DNA of 64,000 bases from Gemmatimonadota bacterium (GTDB lineage: Bacteria; Gemmatimonadota; Gemmatimonadetes; Gemmatimonadales; GWC2-71-9). Each line of letters starts with the position of its first letter. The stretch's first letter is position 1. The notes under the pieces are model-generated. The model did not search any database, was not told the DNA's origin, and saw nothing but the letters and a program-made list of their open reading frames with translations. The position numbers were made by a program, and so were the translations under genes. This document shows, one piece after another, positions 26,145-35,523 of the stretch. The stretch is from assembly GCA_029262195.1 (NCBI GenBank), contig JAJCZX010000027.1, positions 291,882 through 355,881 on the forward strand. The letters are read 5' to 3'.

Positions 26145-28399
26145 GGGCTATAGTCCTTCTGTCAGGTGCGCTCGCCCTGAGCGTACCGATGTCTGGAGAA
26201 GCTCAAAGCCCCACGGTTTCACCAACGGTTAACGCATCCCTCGATTCATCGGAGTTACCGGTCTGGCTGTTCGCTCGAACTTCACAGACGCTCGCCGAGG
26301 TTGAGCAAATGGTAACAAGGTCCGGAGGCACTGTCAGGCAACGCAGCCGGTGGCTCCATGCCGTTTCAGCCAACCTTCCTGTTCAGGTTCTGAGGAATGG
26401 CGCCCGAGATTTGACCGTGCGACACATCCAAAGAATCGCCGTCCTTTCCCGCATCAACGACCGTAGCCAACCGGCGGTTCAGCGTGCAGGACCGGAATTC
26501 CGTAGCAACCCGGTCGATTACGGGCCCTCAGAGATGCCCGTCAGGATTCTAAACGCAATTCCACTGGCCACGACCCACAATCTCACCGGGACGGGAGTCA
26601 CCATCGCGATGCTCGACACCGGATTCGAAACGGAGTTGCCGATTTTCGCCACGGCTAACGTTGCCAAGCAATGGGATTTTGTTTTTGGCGACTCCATTGT
26701 GCGGAACGAACCCATCGACAACCTCATTCAATCAAACCATGGCACTTCGACCTGGTCGCTCCTGGCAGCCAACATGCCGGGAACCATGGTGGGGTTGGCA
26801 CCAGATGCAACATACCTGCTGGCAAAAACCGAAGACGTGCGATCGGAAACCCGCACAGAGGAAGACAATTTCGTCGCGGCACTTGAATGGGCGCACCAAA
26901 ATGACGCCGACATCGTCAGCGCCAGCCTGGGATACCTTAGTTTCGACGATGGCTTCAGCTATACTCCCGACCAACTCAACGGCGATGTAGCGGTAACAAC
27001 CGTGGCCGCAGATTCAGCAGTAGCAAACGGAATGATTGTCGTCACGTCCGCCGGTAACAGTGGCCCTCTGGCCGAGACCCTCGCCTCCCCTGCCGACGCG
27101 GATTCTGCGATATCGGTGGGAGCCACAGATTCACTGGGGTCGCTTGCAAGTTTCAGTTCACGGGGGCCCACAGCCGACGGGAGAATCAAACCCGACCTTA
27201 CCGCGCCGGGAGTTGCAGTTTTTTCGGCTAGTACCATTTCGCCAACAGGGTTCGCCCGAGTCGACGGTACATCCCTGGCTGCTCCGTTAATCGCAGGGGT
27301 CGCGGCTCTGATTAAACAAGCCACGCCAACCCTCACACCGGCGGAGGTGGCGGAGGCGATGATGTTCACGGGATCGAACGCGGGCTCGCCTGACAATAAT
27401 TCCGGTTGGGGAACGCCGAACGCCCATGTGGCGGCGATCTTCCCGGAAGGTATTCGTTTGCTTGCCCCGTTAACAGATACTCTTGCTTCAATCACGCCTA
27501 CAATCGCTTGGGACCATTTTTCCGTAGCCGAAATCGGCAGGCCCGTCACTACTCGTTTTGTGGTCACCACTGTGCCAGACGGAGAGGTGCTTGCTGATAC
27601 AACCGTCACAAAAGGTACCTTCAACCTGCTAACGCCTCAGCCGCCCGGGACCCGACTGACGTTTTCGATAGAGGCCACGTCATCCGACTCGCTTACTCTG
27701 ATCTTGCCGCCGGCCCGTTCTTTTGTGATCCCCCCGTGGGTGAAGCTCACAAACCTCAACGACCCATCTGGCCTGTCGATAAGAGACGCTCGCCCGACCT
27801 TCACCTGGAATTCCCCCGAGGTTGCTTCCCCCCCGGGCCCGTTCACGTACACGGTGACCGTCAGCAAGGCCGAGGACCAAGCTGTGGTTCTCTCTCAGGG
27901 AGGGCTGACCGCGACAACATTTCGTCCTGCGGAAGCCCTGGAAAGAAACACCCCCTATACCTGGAGCGTAGAAGCTATCGCGGGCGGCAGGGGGTCGACG
28001 GCTTTCAGTCTCGGTAGCTTCGTTGTCATCGACAACTCTACGCCATTCACGACACTTTTATTCCAGAATTTCCCGAATCCGTTCCCTAATATTTCTCTGG
28101 GCGGGTTCAGAACATGCATCTGGTTTGACCTGGCTGACTCGGGCCTCGTAACCCTCGACATTTTGGACATCCGGGGACACAGGATCAAGAACCTGGTACC
28201 GGGCAACGGGTTCCCCGACAGATTGGAAGCCGGTCGTTACGGTCGCCCCGCCTCAAGCGACCCTTCTCGCTGTGACATCCGCCTGGAGTGGGACGGCACC
28301 GACGAATCAGGAACGCCTATGCCTCCCGGTGTATATCTATACAAGCTAAACACAGTGCGGGAGACACTTTTCAAACGGATTGTCTTTCGAGGAAACTGA
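26141..28399 (+). CDS. Secreted subtilisin-like (S8) serine protease with FlgD/T9SS-like C-terminal domain
   Basis: 752 residues with an N-terminal signal peptide ending near AQS. The catalytic triad is visible as Asp159 (IAMLDTGFE), His200 (NHGTSTWSL) and Ser378 (DGTSLAAPL), with SAGNSG as oxyanion-hole context. After the peptidase domain (~130-430) come two fibronectin- or Ig-like beta regions. The last ~110 residues begin FQNFPNPFPN and end PPGVYLYKLNTVRETLFKRI, matching the FlgD-like fold used as a type IX sorting domain or cell-surface module. Secretion is supported by the signal peptide; the exact export route is inference. GTG 26141 overlaps the smc stop. Confidence 0.9.
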   Translation: MRAIVLLSGALALSVPMSGEAQSPTVSPTVNASLDSSELPVWLFARTSQTLAEVEQMVTRSGGTVRQRSRWLHAVSANLPVQVLRNGARDLTVRHIQRIAVLSRINDRSQPAVQRAGPEFRSNPVDYGPSEMPVRILNAIPLATTHNLTGTGVTIAMLDTGFETELPIFATANVAKQWDFVFGDSIVRNEPIDNLIQSNHGTSTWSLLAANMPGTMVGLAPDATYLLAKTEDVRSETRTEEDNFVAALEWAHQNDADIVSASLGYLSFDDGFSYTPDQLNGDVAVTTVAADSAVANGMIVVTSAGNSGPLAETLASPADADSAISVGATDSLGSLASFSSRGPTADGRIKPDLTAPGVAVFSASTISPTGFARVDGTSLAAPLIAGVAALIKQATPTLTPAEVAEAMMFTGSNAGSPDNNSGWGTPNAHVAAIFPEGIRLLAPLTDTLASITPTIAWDHFSVAEIGRPVTTRFVVTTVPDGEVLADTTVTKGTFNLLTPQPPGTRLTFSIEATSSDSLTLILPPARSFVIPPWVKLTNLNDPSGLSIRDARPTFTWNSPEVASPPGPFTYTVTVSKAEDQAVVLSQGGLTATTFRPAEALERNTPYTWSVEAIAGGRGSTAFSLGSFVVIDNSTPFTTLLFQNFPNPFPNISLGGFRTCIWFDLADSGLVTLDILDIRGHRIKNLVPGNGFPDRLEAGRYGRPASSDPSRCDIRLEWDGTDESGTPMPPGVYLYKLNTVRETLFKRIVFRGN

Positions 28400-28540
28400 G
28401 GCCCGAAACCACCCGCCCCTCTCACAAATCATTCCGTGGGGATACATTTAACACCCCATTTCAGTGGGTAACGAAGGCCTCGCCAGACTCGATGGGGCGA
28501 AACGCGCCTGCGGCGGACCACACCAGGGAGTTGAGATTAG

Positions 28541-29587
28541 ATGTTAGTTGTAATGCGAAACGATGCCACCGATGAAGATATCGCTGCCGTTGTTTCAGCA
28601 ATAGAGAAAATCGGCCACAAAGCAGAAACAATACCCGGAAAGAACAGGTCTGTGGTCGGGATAGTTGGCAACGATGGATCGGTTGATGGTGCCCCGTTCG
28701 AAGGCATGGAAGGGGTAAAAGAAGTCGTACCTATTACCAGTCCGTTCAAGCTGGTATCTCGCGAATGGAATCCAACGGATACCCTTGTGCGCGTTTCCGA
28801 CGACGTAGTTTTCGGAGGAAACGCGATTCAGATAATCGCCGGCCCCTGCTCCGTCGAATCCGAAGAACAGATAATGGAAACCGCCCGCGCAGTAAGTGCA
28901 GCAGGTGCAACAGTTCTCCGCGGAGGAGCCTATAAACCGCGGTCGTCCCCCTATTCCTTCCAGGGTCTCGGTGTCGAAGGCCTAAAGTTGCTCGCTCAGG
29001 CCCGAGAGGAAACGGGGCTTAAGATCATAAGTGAGGCGATCGATCCTGAAAGCGTAGACGAAGTTGCAGAGTACGCAGACATTATTCAGATCGGCTCTCG
29101 AAACATGCACAATTTTTCTCTCCTCAAGAAAGCAGGCAGGTCCCGCGTGCCGATTATGCTAAAGCGCGGTATGGCTTCGACTATCACCGAGCTCCTTCTT
29201 TCTGCCGAATACCTTCTTGCCGAAGGAAACAATCAGGTCATTCTTTGCGAACGAGGAGTCCGAGGTTTCGATTCCACGACCCGAAACGTATTTGACCTTG
29301 CCGCCATCCCGGTGATCAAGCGACTGTCCCACCTTCCCGTTGTCGCCGATCCATCCCATGGAACAGGAGTTCGAGATCTCGTACGCCCTATGTCGCGTGC
29401 AGCGATTGCCGCCGGTGCCGACGGAGTAATGATCGAAGTCCACCCCAATCCGAGCGCCGCTCTTTCCGATGGCGCCCAGAGTTTGTATGTAAGCGACCTG
29501 AATTCTCTCGTTGGGGAGATGAAGCAGGTGGCGGCAGCAATTGAGCGGGAGATAGCCCCACAGGTTGTCGAGACAGGCCGGACATGA
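28541..29587 (+). CDS. aroF: 3-deoxy-7-phosphoheptulonate (DAHP) synthase, type I beta
   Basis: First enzyme of the shikimate pathway, joining phosphoenolpyruvate and erythrose 4-phosphate. Residues 1-~70 form the ferredoxin-like regulatory domain found in the beta class (VLVVMRNDATDEDIAAVVSAIEKIGHKAE). The barrel follows, with IIAGPCSVESEEQI, GAYKPRSSPYSFQGLG, IMLKRGMASTITE and the metal/substrate site VVADPSHGTG. The N-terminal domain mediates inhibition by aromatic amino acids in Thermotoga-type enzymes, so feedback control is likely. The ATG is the first codon after a GGGAG; lolA overlaps by 4 bp. Confidence 0.95.
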   Translation: MLVVMRNDATDEDIAAVVSAIEKIGHKAETIPGKNRSVVGIVGNDGSVDGAPFEGMEGVKEVVPITSPFKLVSREWNPTDTLVRVSDDVVFGGNAIQIIAGPCSVESEEQIMETARAVSAAGATVLRGGAYKPRSSPYSFQGLGVEGLKLLAQAREETGLKIISEAIDPESVDEVAEYADIIQIGSRNMHNFSLLKKAGRSRVPIMLKRGMASTITELLLSAEYLLAEGNNQVILCERGVRGFDSTTRNVFDLAAIPVIKRLSHLPVVADPSHGTGVRDLVRPMSRAAIAAGADGVMIEVHPNPSAALSDGAQSLYVSDLNSLVGEMKQVAAAIEREIAPQVVETGRT

Positions 29588-30225
29588 TAGCTAGAACCAT
29601 TGTTCTGCTTGCCGCGGCAAGTGTGCAACTTCAGGCGCAAGACGCCTCTACCGCTCTCGCTCGCGCCGAAAGCCGGTACGATGCCCTCAGTACAATTCAG
29701 GCTGATTTTTCCCAAACTCTGGTAAACAGAATGCTGGGCGACCCTGAAACAACCAACGGTATTCTATATCTGGCCAAACCGGGGAAATTCGCCATGCGAT
29801 TCCTGCACCCGGATGGCGATCGACTTGTTGCGGACGGCGAATGGCTTTGGATATACACGCCGACGACGGTGCCCAACCAGGTAATCAGACAGGTGGTCCC
29901 GACCGGTGGGGCACTAACCCCGAATCTGTTCGAGCAGTTCGTACATCGCGCCGAAGAGAGATATGACGCGACCTATGAGGGCACCGAAACCATCGGGGGC
30001 GAATTGGTCGATGTCATTCGCCTCGTGCCACGGGAAGCTGCTCATTTCCGATCAGCCACGATCGCTGTTTCGCGTCGAAACGGATTGATGGTACGCGTGC
30101 ACGTGCGAGAAGAGTCGGGGCAAGACAGGACACTTGAACTCTCCAACATCAGGCCTGATGCCCGGATCCCCGAGGAAGAGTTAAAGTTCAACGTGCCCCG
30201 GGGCACAAGGGTGGTAACGCCCTAG
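29584..30225 (+). CDS. lolA: Outer-membrane lipoprotein carrier protein LolA
   Basis: 213 residues: a signal peptide (IARTIVLLAAASVQLQAQD), then the LolA fold, with the characteristic IQADFSQTL, LYLAKPGKFAMRFLHPDGDRLVADGEWLWIYTP and LSNIRPDARIPEEELKFNVP ending. LolA ferries lipoproteins across the periplasm, so its presence implies an outer membrane. No LolB is nearby. It overlaps aroF by 4 bp and ends in a CTAG palindrome that also supplies the stop of the convergent protease gene. Confidence 0.9.
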   Translation: MIARTIVLLAAASVQLQAQDASTALARAESRYDALSTIQADFSQTLVNRMLGDPETTNGILYLAKPGKFAMRFLHPDGDRLVADGEWLWIYTPTTVPNQVIRQVVPTGGALTPNLFEQFVHRAEERYDATYEGTETIGGELVDVIRLVPREAAHFRSATIAVSRRNGLMVRVHVREESGQDRTLELSNIRPDARIPEEELKFNVPRGTRVVTP

Positions 30226-31823
30226 TTCGACTCTAAAAGATCGAAAAGAGCCTGTTGGTTGTCCACGACACTCAAGAATTCCACCGCTTGCGCGACATCC
30301 GGATCGTCGGCTGTACGACGTTTCGTTTCGATGTCTCGATCAAAGAAATATCTCGCCAACTCGTACCCGATTTGAGCATCGACTACATCCGCCGCCATAT
30401 CCCAGTCTGAGGCGCTGATCTCGACGTCGCTTTCGGTCAGGTAACGCAAAAGATCAGCCCTCATGGCCGAGGTTACCACAAAGTTAGAATCCAGCTCCAA
30501 CGCTTCGCCTTTGTATTCCAGGACAAGCGAGGTAAGGACCTCTCTAAATACCTGGATGTTGGTTCCCAGCGCCCGAGCCAGAGCTTGAGCGGGAGAAGAA
30601 AGCGTGTCCAGAGGAACTGTGAAATCGGGGACGATGCCGCCGCTACCGACGAGTTCTCGTCCGGCGCCGGTCATGAAGGTTTCAGGACCGCTCGACGAAT
30701 CAGGCACTTCATGCTCGGGCATCGCCGGAACAAGGGGAGTCCCGCGGAGTTCAGAGTTGCGGGGCGCAGTCTTGTTTATCGAACGGCCGAGCGGCGTGTA
30801 CCATCTGGAAGTCGTAACCTTCAACGCTTCCCTGCCATTGAGGCGGAACACGAGTTGAGCCACACCCTTACCAAAGGTCGTGCGCCCAACGACCATCGCC
30901 CGGTCATTATCCTGAAGCGCCCCTGCGATTATTTCCGCTGCGCTCGCCGAGAATTCGTTTACGAGCACCACAATCGGGACTCCTCTCCAAATTTCCTCAG
31001 AGACCGTCTCATAGATTTCCGACGAACCGATCGCACGGCCCCTCGTTTCAACAACGGTTGTTCCCAGCGGTAGGAAAAGATCGGCAACGCCAATTCCCTG
31101 ATCGAGTACTCCACCCGGGTTGTTTCGGAGGTCAAAGATCAAAGATCTCGCGCCAGCGCGGCGCAGGTCAGCAACGGCCGTCGCAACTTCCCGTGCCGAT
31201 GTCTCAGATACAGTAGACAGTTGCAGGTAACCAATCTGGGGAGTTACGATAATAGCGGCGGATACTGAATTAACGTGGATTTCTGCTCGGGGCACCTCAA
31301 AGTCTATTAGTTCCCTGTAACCTGCACGAAGAACTTTGATGTGTACTGTAGTACCAGCTTCCCCTTTCAGGCGGCTTACCGCATCGTCGCTCGACCAACC
31401 CAGTGTGCTGGCGCCCTCGACCTCAACAATTCGATCGCCGGCCAGAATCCCCACCTGCTCAGCGGGGGTGCCAGGCAGGGTAGCAACAATAGTTACACCG
31501 GGGCCTCGTACGTCCACCCTTACCCCCAGACCGCTGTAGTTCCCCGTGGTGCTCATTTGAAGCGCTTCAAATTTTTCGTTCCGGAGAAAACTCGTGTAGG
31601 GGTCGTTCAGCTCCCCCAGCATACCGTCAATCGCCATTTCGTAAAGCTGAGCTTCGGTTAATTCGTCGACGTAATACTCAGCAACTCGGGCCAGCACCTC
31701 GCGGAACAGGGTAGCGCGCTCGAATTGAAAACCGGTATCCTGACCCCGTTGGAGTAACCAACCCCCGGACGTGAACGAAATCATTCCTATCATCGAGAAA
31801 AAGACCAGTTTTTTGGGCGTCAT
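30222..31823 (-). CDS. Carboxyl-terminal processing protease (S41 family, PDZ domain)
   Basis: 533 residues. An uncleaved or cleaved signal anchor occupies the first 25 residues (LVFFSMIGMISFTSGGWLL). The PDZ domain follows (~95-175, YSGLGVRVDVRGPGVTIVATLPGTPAEQVGI). The S41 peptidase core contains the catalytic Ser in VLVNEFSASAAEIIAGALQD and the Lys in GKGVAQLVF. Such enzymes trim or degrade periplasmic proteins. It is the last gene of a minus-strand run rpmE-prfA-prmC-tmk-ctp, 24 bp after tmk. The stop shares a CTAG with lolA. Confidence 0.93.
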   Translation of the reverse strand: MTPKKLVFFSMIGMISFTSGGWLLQRGQDTGFQFERATLFREVLARVAEYYVDELTEAQLYEMAIDGMLGELNDPYTSFLRNEKFEALQMSTTGNYSGLGVRVDVRGPGVTIVATLPGTPAEQVGILAGDRIVEVEGASTLGWSSDDAVSRLKGEAGTTVHIKVLRAGYRELIDFEVPRAEIHVNSVSAAIIVTPQIGYLQLSTVSETSAREVATAVADLRRAGARSLIFDLRNNPGGVLDQGIGVADLFLPLGTTVVETRGRAIGSSEIYETVSEEIWRGVPIVVLVNEFSASAAEIIAGALQDNDRAMVVGRTTFGKGVAQLVFRLNGREALKVTTSRWYTPLGRSINKTAPRNSELRGTPLVPAMPEHEVPDSSSGPETFMTGAGRELVGSGGIVPDFTVPLDTLSSPAQALARALGTNIQVFREVLTSLVLEYKGEALELDSNFVVTSAMRADLLRYLTESDVEISASDWDMAADVVDAQIGYELARYFFDRDIETKRRTADDPDVAQAVEFLSVVDNQQALFDLLESN

Positions 31824-31847
31824 TCATTGTCCCCGAGTTATGGTGAA

Positions 31848-32465
31848 CTATTTGATTCCTGAAACGTAACCCCACGCCTCTTCTAAAACCCCTTCTTGAT
31901 CAAGGGTTCCATCAACATGAACAATCGAACCCCCCGTTTCGCTCCGGAAGACCTCGTCGACCGCCCGATGCAGAACCTCGCCCGCCTCATCCAACCGGTC
32001 CAGAGGCTTACCGGCTGACTCCAACCGGGCCCGACTAACCCGAGGTGGAAGATCAATTATTACGGTCAGATCCGGTTTCAATCCACCGGTGGCAAGGGCG
32101 TTCGCAGCCCTGACCTCATCTGCGGGAAGCCCCCTGCCTGCTATCTGGTAGGCAAACGTGGAAAGTTCGAATCGATCACAAACAACGTACTTGCCAGCTT
32201 CCAACGCCGGTTCGATTACCTGAGCAACGTGGTCAGCACGTGCTGCAAGGTACAGGTACAGCTCGGCGATCGTACTTACATCCAGATTGGGGTCAAGAAC
32301 GATGGAGCGAGCGGCCTCCGCAACCGGTGTTCCTCCGGGCTCGCGCGCCTGTATTACATCCTGACCGACCGCCCGTAAACGCTCAACCAGCGCCGTCGTG
32401 AGCGTAGATTTGCCACAACCATCCGGACCTTCGACCACGATGAACCTCCCCCGCTGGGCGTTCAC
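31848..32465 (-). CDS. tmk: Thymidylate kinase
   Basis: Phosphorylates dTMP to dTDP. The 205-residue protein has the P-loop VEGPDGCGKSTLTTAL, the DRx motif in VVCDRFELSTFAYQ, and DLTVIIDLPP. The LID region carries basic residues consistent with the bacterial type. It overlaps the end of prmC by 4 bp. Confidence 0.95.
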   Translation of the reverse strand: MNAQRGRFIVVEGPDGCGKSTLTTALVERLRAVGQDVIQAREPGGTPVAEAARSIVLDPNLDVSTIAELYLYLAARADHVAQVIEPALEAGKYVVCDRFELSTFAYQIAGRGLPADEVRAANALATGGLKPDLTVIIDLPPRVSRARLESAGKPLDRLDEAGEVLHRAVDEVFRSETGGSIVHVDGTLDQEGVLEEAWGYVSGIK

Positions 32466-33328
32466 TTCGATTTCTGCGCCAGGAGAAAACGAGGGCGTCC
32501 GAAAACATCGTCATCTACCCTGACCTCACTCCAGCCACACTCCCTGGCGAGAATTTCGGAATCGACGGCCCGCCGTGCATCAATCTCGAGCGCTAACAGA
32601 CCGTGATCGTTCAAAACCTCTGCGGCCCCTGTGAGAATTGCCTCGATATGGGACATGCCTTTGCCTCCGCTTTCCAGCGCGCCTTTTGGCTCGAATCCAC
32701 GCACCGAATAATCGAGTTTAAGATATTCCCCGGGCGAAATATAGGGCGGATTGGACACCACAGCATCGAACTTCTCCCCGACAACCGGCGAAAAAAATGA
32801 ACCGTGGCGAAATTCAACACTCAACGCGCCATTTCGGGTAGCATTCCTTTGGGCCACGGCAAGAGCTTTAAGCGAAACATCGGTCGCGATAACCTTCTCA
32901 AAATTCCCTTCAACCGCCAGCGTCGTGGCAATGCACCCCGACCCCGTGCCGAGGTCCAGAATCTGGGAACCACGACCACCGTCGTTCTTCTCGAAAAATT
33001 CGAGGACTCGTTCTACCAGCCCTTCGGTCTCCGGCCTTGGAATCAAAACGTTGGTGTCGACTTTGAAGGAACAAGTTCGAAACCCTATTGACCCCAGAAC
33101 ATACGCTTTCGGTTCCCCCGCCAGCCTTCTTTCAACAGCCTCATCCACGCTGCACGCCAAAACCGGGTCTGCGACATCGGATTTGTTCAGAAGAAGATTG
33201 AGGTGCCCTCCAGCCAGAGGCGCAAGCAACTCGATCGCTACTTCGCGGGGGTTGGGAAAGGCGGATTCGAGCCGCTCAGTTGCCGATTTCAGAAGGCCGT
33301 CAATAGTCGCTGAAGCGATGTCAGCCAC
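32462..33328 (-). CDS. prmC: Release factor glutamine methyltransferase
   Basis: PrmC methylates the Gln of the GGQ motif in RF1 and RF2. The catalytic NPPY is in FDAVVSNPPYISPGEY and the SAM site in ILDLGTGSGCIATTLA. An N-terminal helical domain contains the AKVLGSIGF-like PKAYVLGSIGFRTCSF. The frame is open further upstream, but GTG 33328 is selected because GAGGAAA lies 7-8 nt before it and it overlaps the prfA stop by only 8 bp. Its direct pairing with prfA matches its substrate. Length from this start is 288 residues. Confidence 0.95.
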   Translation of the reverse strand: MADIASATIDGLLKSATERLESAFPNPREVAIELLAPLAGGHLNLLLNKSDVADPVLACSVDEAVERRLAGEPKAYVLGSIGFRTCSFKVDTNVLIPRPETEGLVERVLEFFEKNDGGRGSQILDLGTGSGCIATTLAVEGNFEKVIATDVSLKALAVAQRNATRNGALSVEFRHGSFFSPVVGEKFDAVVSNPPYISPGEYLKLDYSVRGFEPKGALESGGKGMSHIEAILTGAAEVLNDHGLLALEIDARRAVDSEILARECGWSEVRVDDDVFGRPRFLLAQKSK

Positions 33329-34379
33329 CGAACATTTCCTCTCGATGGGCCAGCCGCAACGCTTCGACCAACTCACCGATCTCACCCTCCATCACCGCGT
33401 CCAGCTTGTGAAGCGTAAGGTTGATCCGGTGATCGGTTACACGACTCTGAGGGTAATTGTAGGTCCTGATCTTCGCGGATCGGTCACCGGTACCAACCAT
33501 AGATTTACGTTCCCGGGAACGTTCCGCCTCCTGCTCGGCAACCCTTTGATCTAACAACCGGGCCCGCAATACTACCATCGCTTTGATTTTATTCTGGAGT
33601 TGCGATTTTTGGTCCTGACACGTCACCACCAGTCCTGATGGGAGGTGGGTGATGCGGACCGCCGAATCTGTCGTGTTAACCGATTGACCGCCGGGGCCTG
33701 AAGACCTGTAAACGTCGACTTTCAAATCGCCGTCGTTGATTTCTACGTCAACCTCCTCGGCTTCCGGCAGGACGGCCACGCTTGCAGCCGACGTGTGAAT
33801 TCGCCCCTGGGTCTCTGTGGCCGGGACTCTCTGAACACGGTGCACTCCGGATTCATGCCTCAGGAATCCGTAAGCCTCGGGTCCTCTCACAGCGAAGACC
33901 ACCTCTCGCAATCCGCCAACATTTCCCTCTGAAGAGGAAACGTGTTCAACGCTCCAGCCGTTTGATTCCGAGTACTTGGTATACATCCTCAGCAAATCCG
34001 CGGCAAAGAGTGCCGCCTCGTCGCCGCCGGTGCCCGCACGAATCTCAACAAGGGTGTCACGGTCATCGAGGGGGTCACGCGGAACTAGAAGTTCTTTGAT
34101 CTGCTCTTCGAGCGTTGTGATTTCCCGTTGTAACTCTGCGATCTCGCCTTTGGCCAGTTCAACCATTTCGGGATCGCCGGAATCCAACATCTCTTTCGCG
34201 CCATCAAGGTCGGATTTACACTTGAAATAGCGCGTGCCTGCCGATTTGATCGGCTCAAGACGCGAATACTCTCGCCCCACCGATTTTAGTTTGGAGGGGT
34301 CCTTGGCTGTCGCGGGATCGGACAGCTCAGTTTCTAACTCTGCCGCTCGGTCCAACGCGGCCTGAAGCCGCGCTTCCAA
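33321..34379 (-). CDS. prfA: Peptide chain release factor 1
   Basis: 352 residues. RF1 reads UAA and UAG and triggers peptide release. The GGQ loop is in SSGPGGQSVNTTDSAVRI, and the codon-recognition loop and domain order are normal (EIRAGTGGDEAALFAADL upstream). The arginine-rich segment NYPQSRVTDHRINLTLHKL near the C-terminus is complete. It starts 3 bp after the rpmE stop and overlaps prmC. Confidence 0.97.
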   Translation of the reverse strand: MEARLQAALDRAAELETELSDPATAKDPSKLKSVGREYSRLEPIKSAGTRYFKCKSDLDGAKEMLDSGDPEMVELAKGEIAELQREITTLEEQIKELLVPRDPLDDRDTLVEIRAGTGGDEAALFAADLLRMYTKYSESNGWSVEHVSSSEGNVGGLREVVFAVRGPEAYGFLRHESGVHRVQRVPATETQGRIHTSAASVAVLPEAEEVDVEINDGDLKVDVYRSSGPGGQSVNTTDSAVRITHLPSGLVVTCQDQKSQLQNKIKAMVVLRARLLDQRVAEQEAERSRERKSMVGTGDRSAKIRTYNYPQSRVTDHRINLTLHKLDAVMEGEIGELVEALRLAHREEMFGG

Positions 34380-34381
34380 AG

Positions 34382-34600
34382 CTACTGTCCCTTCTGGTCG
34401 TCTTTCTTCGCGTAACGCTGCTTAAAGCGCTCGACTCGACCAGCCGTATCGACGAGCCTCTGCTTGCCCGTGAAAAAGGGATGACATAGCGAGCAGATTT
34501 CGACATGAATGGATTCTGCTGTTGAGCGTGTCTCGAATTTATTCCCGCAGGCGCAACGCGCCTCAATCACTTCGTAAGTCGGATGGATATCTGCCTTCAC
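34382..34600 (-). CDS. rpmE: 50S ribosomal protein L31, zinc-binding type
   Basis: 72 residues. Cysteines in CACG and [12 protein letters not shown] give the CxC...CxxC zinc-binding set of the type A paralogue, followed by the conserved [14 protein letters not shown]. First gene of the rpmE-prfA-prmC-tmk-ctp run. The 160 bp between it and the divergent Crp/Fnr gene holds a strong plus-strand promoter. Confidence 0.95.
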   Translation of the reverse strand: MKADIHPTYEVIEARCACGNKFETRSTAESIHVEICSLCHPFFTGKQRLVDTAGRVERFKQRYAKKDDQKGQ

Positions 34601-34694
34601 AATTACTCCAAGTTGCTGCCCAAATTTTTGTAGCCGTTAAATGTAAACGTCTACCGTGCCCCCAGCAAGCTAAGACCCCACATCTCCCGCCTAA

Positions 34695-34723
34695 TTGACA
34701 CCCTTACCGCGTAAAGTTATTCT
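34695..34723 (+). promoter_or_regulatory. Near-consensus sigma70 promoter of the Crp/Fnr-family gene
   Basis: A perfect TTGACA at 34695-34700 and TATTCT at 34718-34723 are spaced by 17 bp. Transcription would start near 34730, about 30 nt before the ATG. This is the best consensus promoter noticed in the window. Confidence 0.7.
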
Positions 34724-34761
34724 AGCCCAACATTCATTTTAGGGAAATCCGGCCCAACGAC

Positions 34762-35433
34762 ATGTCAATAACTGATTCGGTACTCCAGGTACCTCTTTTT
34801 TCCCACCTCGAAGGACACGAGGCAGTACGCCTGGCAGAAGCCACAAGGGAGCGGAATTACCCGAAAAACAGCGTAATTCTATTCGAAGACGATCCCGGGG
34901 ACGCGCTATTCATCGTCGTGAAGGGCCAGGTCAAAGTTGTCCTAATTGGAGAAGACGGTCGCGAAGTGATTTTGTCAGTTTTGGGACAGGGCGATTTTTT
35001 CGGTGAAATGTCGCTCCTCGACGACGAGCCGCGGTCCGCTCACGTGATCGCTATGGAAGACTCCGAGTTGCTGGTGTTGCGGCGGGATGACTTTCAGAGA
35101 TGCCTGGAAGAAACCCCAAGGATTGCCCTGGGACTGCTGAGAGCCCTGTCCAGGAGGCTGCGAAGGGCCGACGACAAGATAGGCGGTCTGGTACTCCTGG
35201 ATGTCACGGGGCGCGTCGCGCGATTGCTCATTGAACTCGCAGACGAAGCTGACGGCTCAACGATTTTGCGCAAAGTAACGCATCACACTATCGCCCAAAT
35301 GATAGGCTCCAGCAGAGAGACGGTTTCCCGCACTATGAGAGATCTGGTGGAACGGAATACAATCTCCGTTGAGGGCAAGTCGATCACGATCCTAAACCGC
35401 GGAGAGCTCAGCAAAATTGCGGGTTTGACGTAG
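34762..35433 (+). CDS. Crp/Fnr-family transcriptional regulator
   Basis: 223 residues. An N-terminal cyclic-nucleotide-binding jelly roll (~15-130) has GDALFIVVKGQVKVVLIGEDGREVILSVLGQGDFFGEMSLLDDEPRSA. The residues after GEMSLLDDEPRSA resemble the phosphate-binding cassette of cAMP-binding members. A C-terminal winged helix has a classic recognition helix (MIGSSRETVSRTMRDLVE). No Fnr-type cysteine cluster is present, so it is probably not an iron-sulfur oxygen sensor. Ligand and targets are unknown. It sits alone behind a strong promoter. Confidence 0.9.
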   Translation: MSITDSVLQVPLFSHLEGHEAVRLAEATRERNYPKNSVILFEDDPGDALFIVVKGQVKVVLIGEDGREVILSVLGQGDFFGEMSLLDDEPRSAHVIAMEDSELLVLRRDDFQRCLEETPRIALGLLRALSRRLRRADDKIGGLVLLDVTGRVARLLIELADEADGSTILRKVTHHTIAQMIGSSRETVSRTMRDLVERNTISVEGKSITILNRGELSKIAGLT

Positions 35434-35523
35434 GTGAGCGCCGTCACCGTGGCGGCGTGACAACATTCATAGCTTAGATATCTTGAGATCCATAACTTTC
35501 ACCGGCAGATCGGCAACTAGCGG

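Noticed and set aside
26959..27624. Minus-strand open frame of 221 codons
   Set aside because: Antisense to the peptidase domain of the subtilase; no family features.
35434..35465. Terminator after the Crp/Fnr gene
   Set aside because: CGCCG and CGGCG can pair, but the loop is cramped and no T-run follows.
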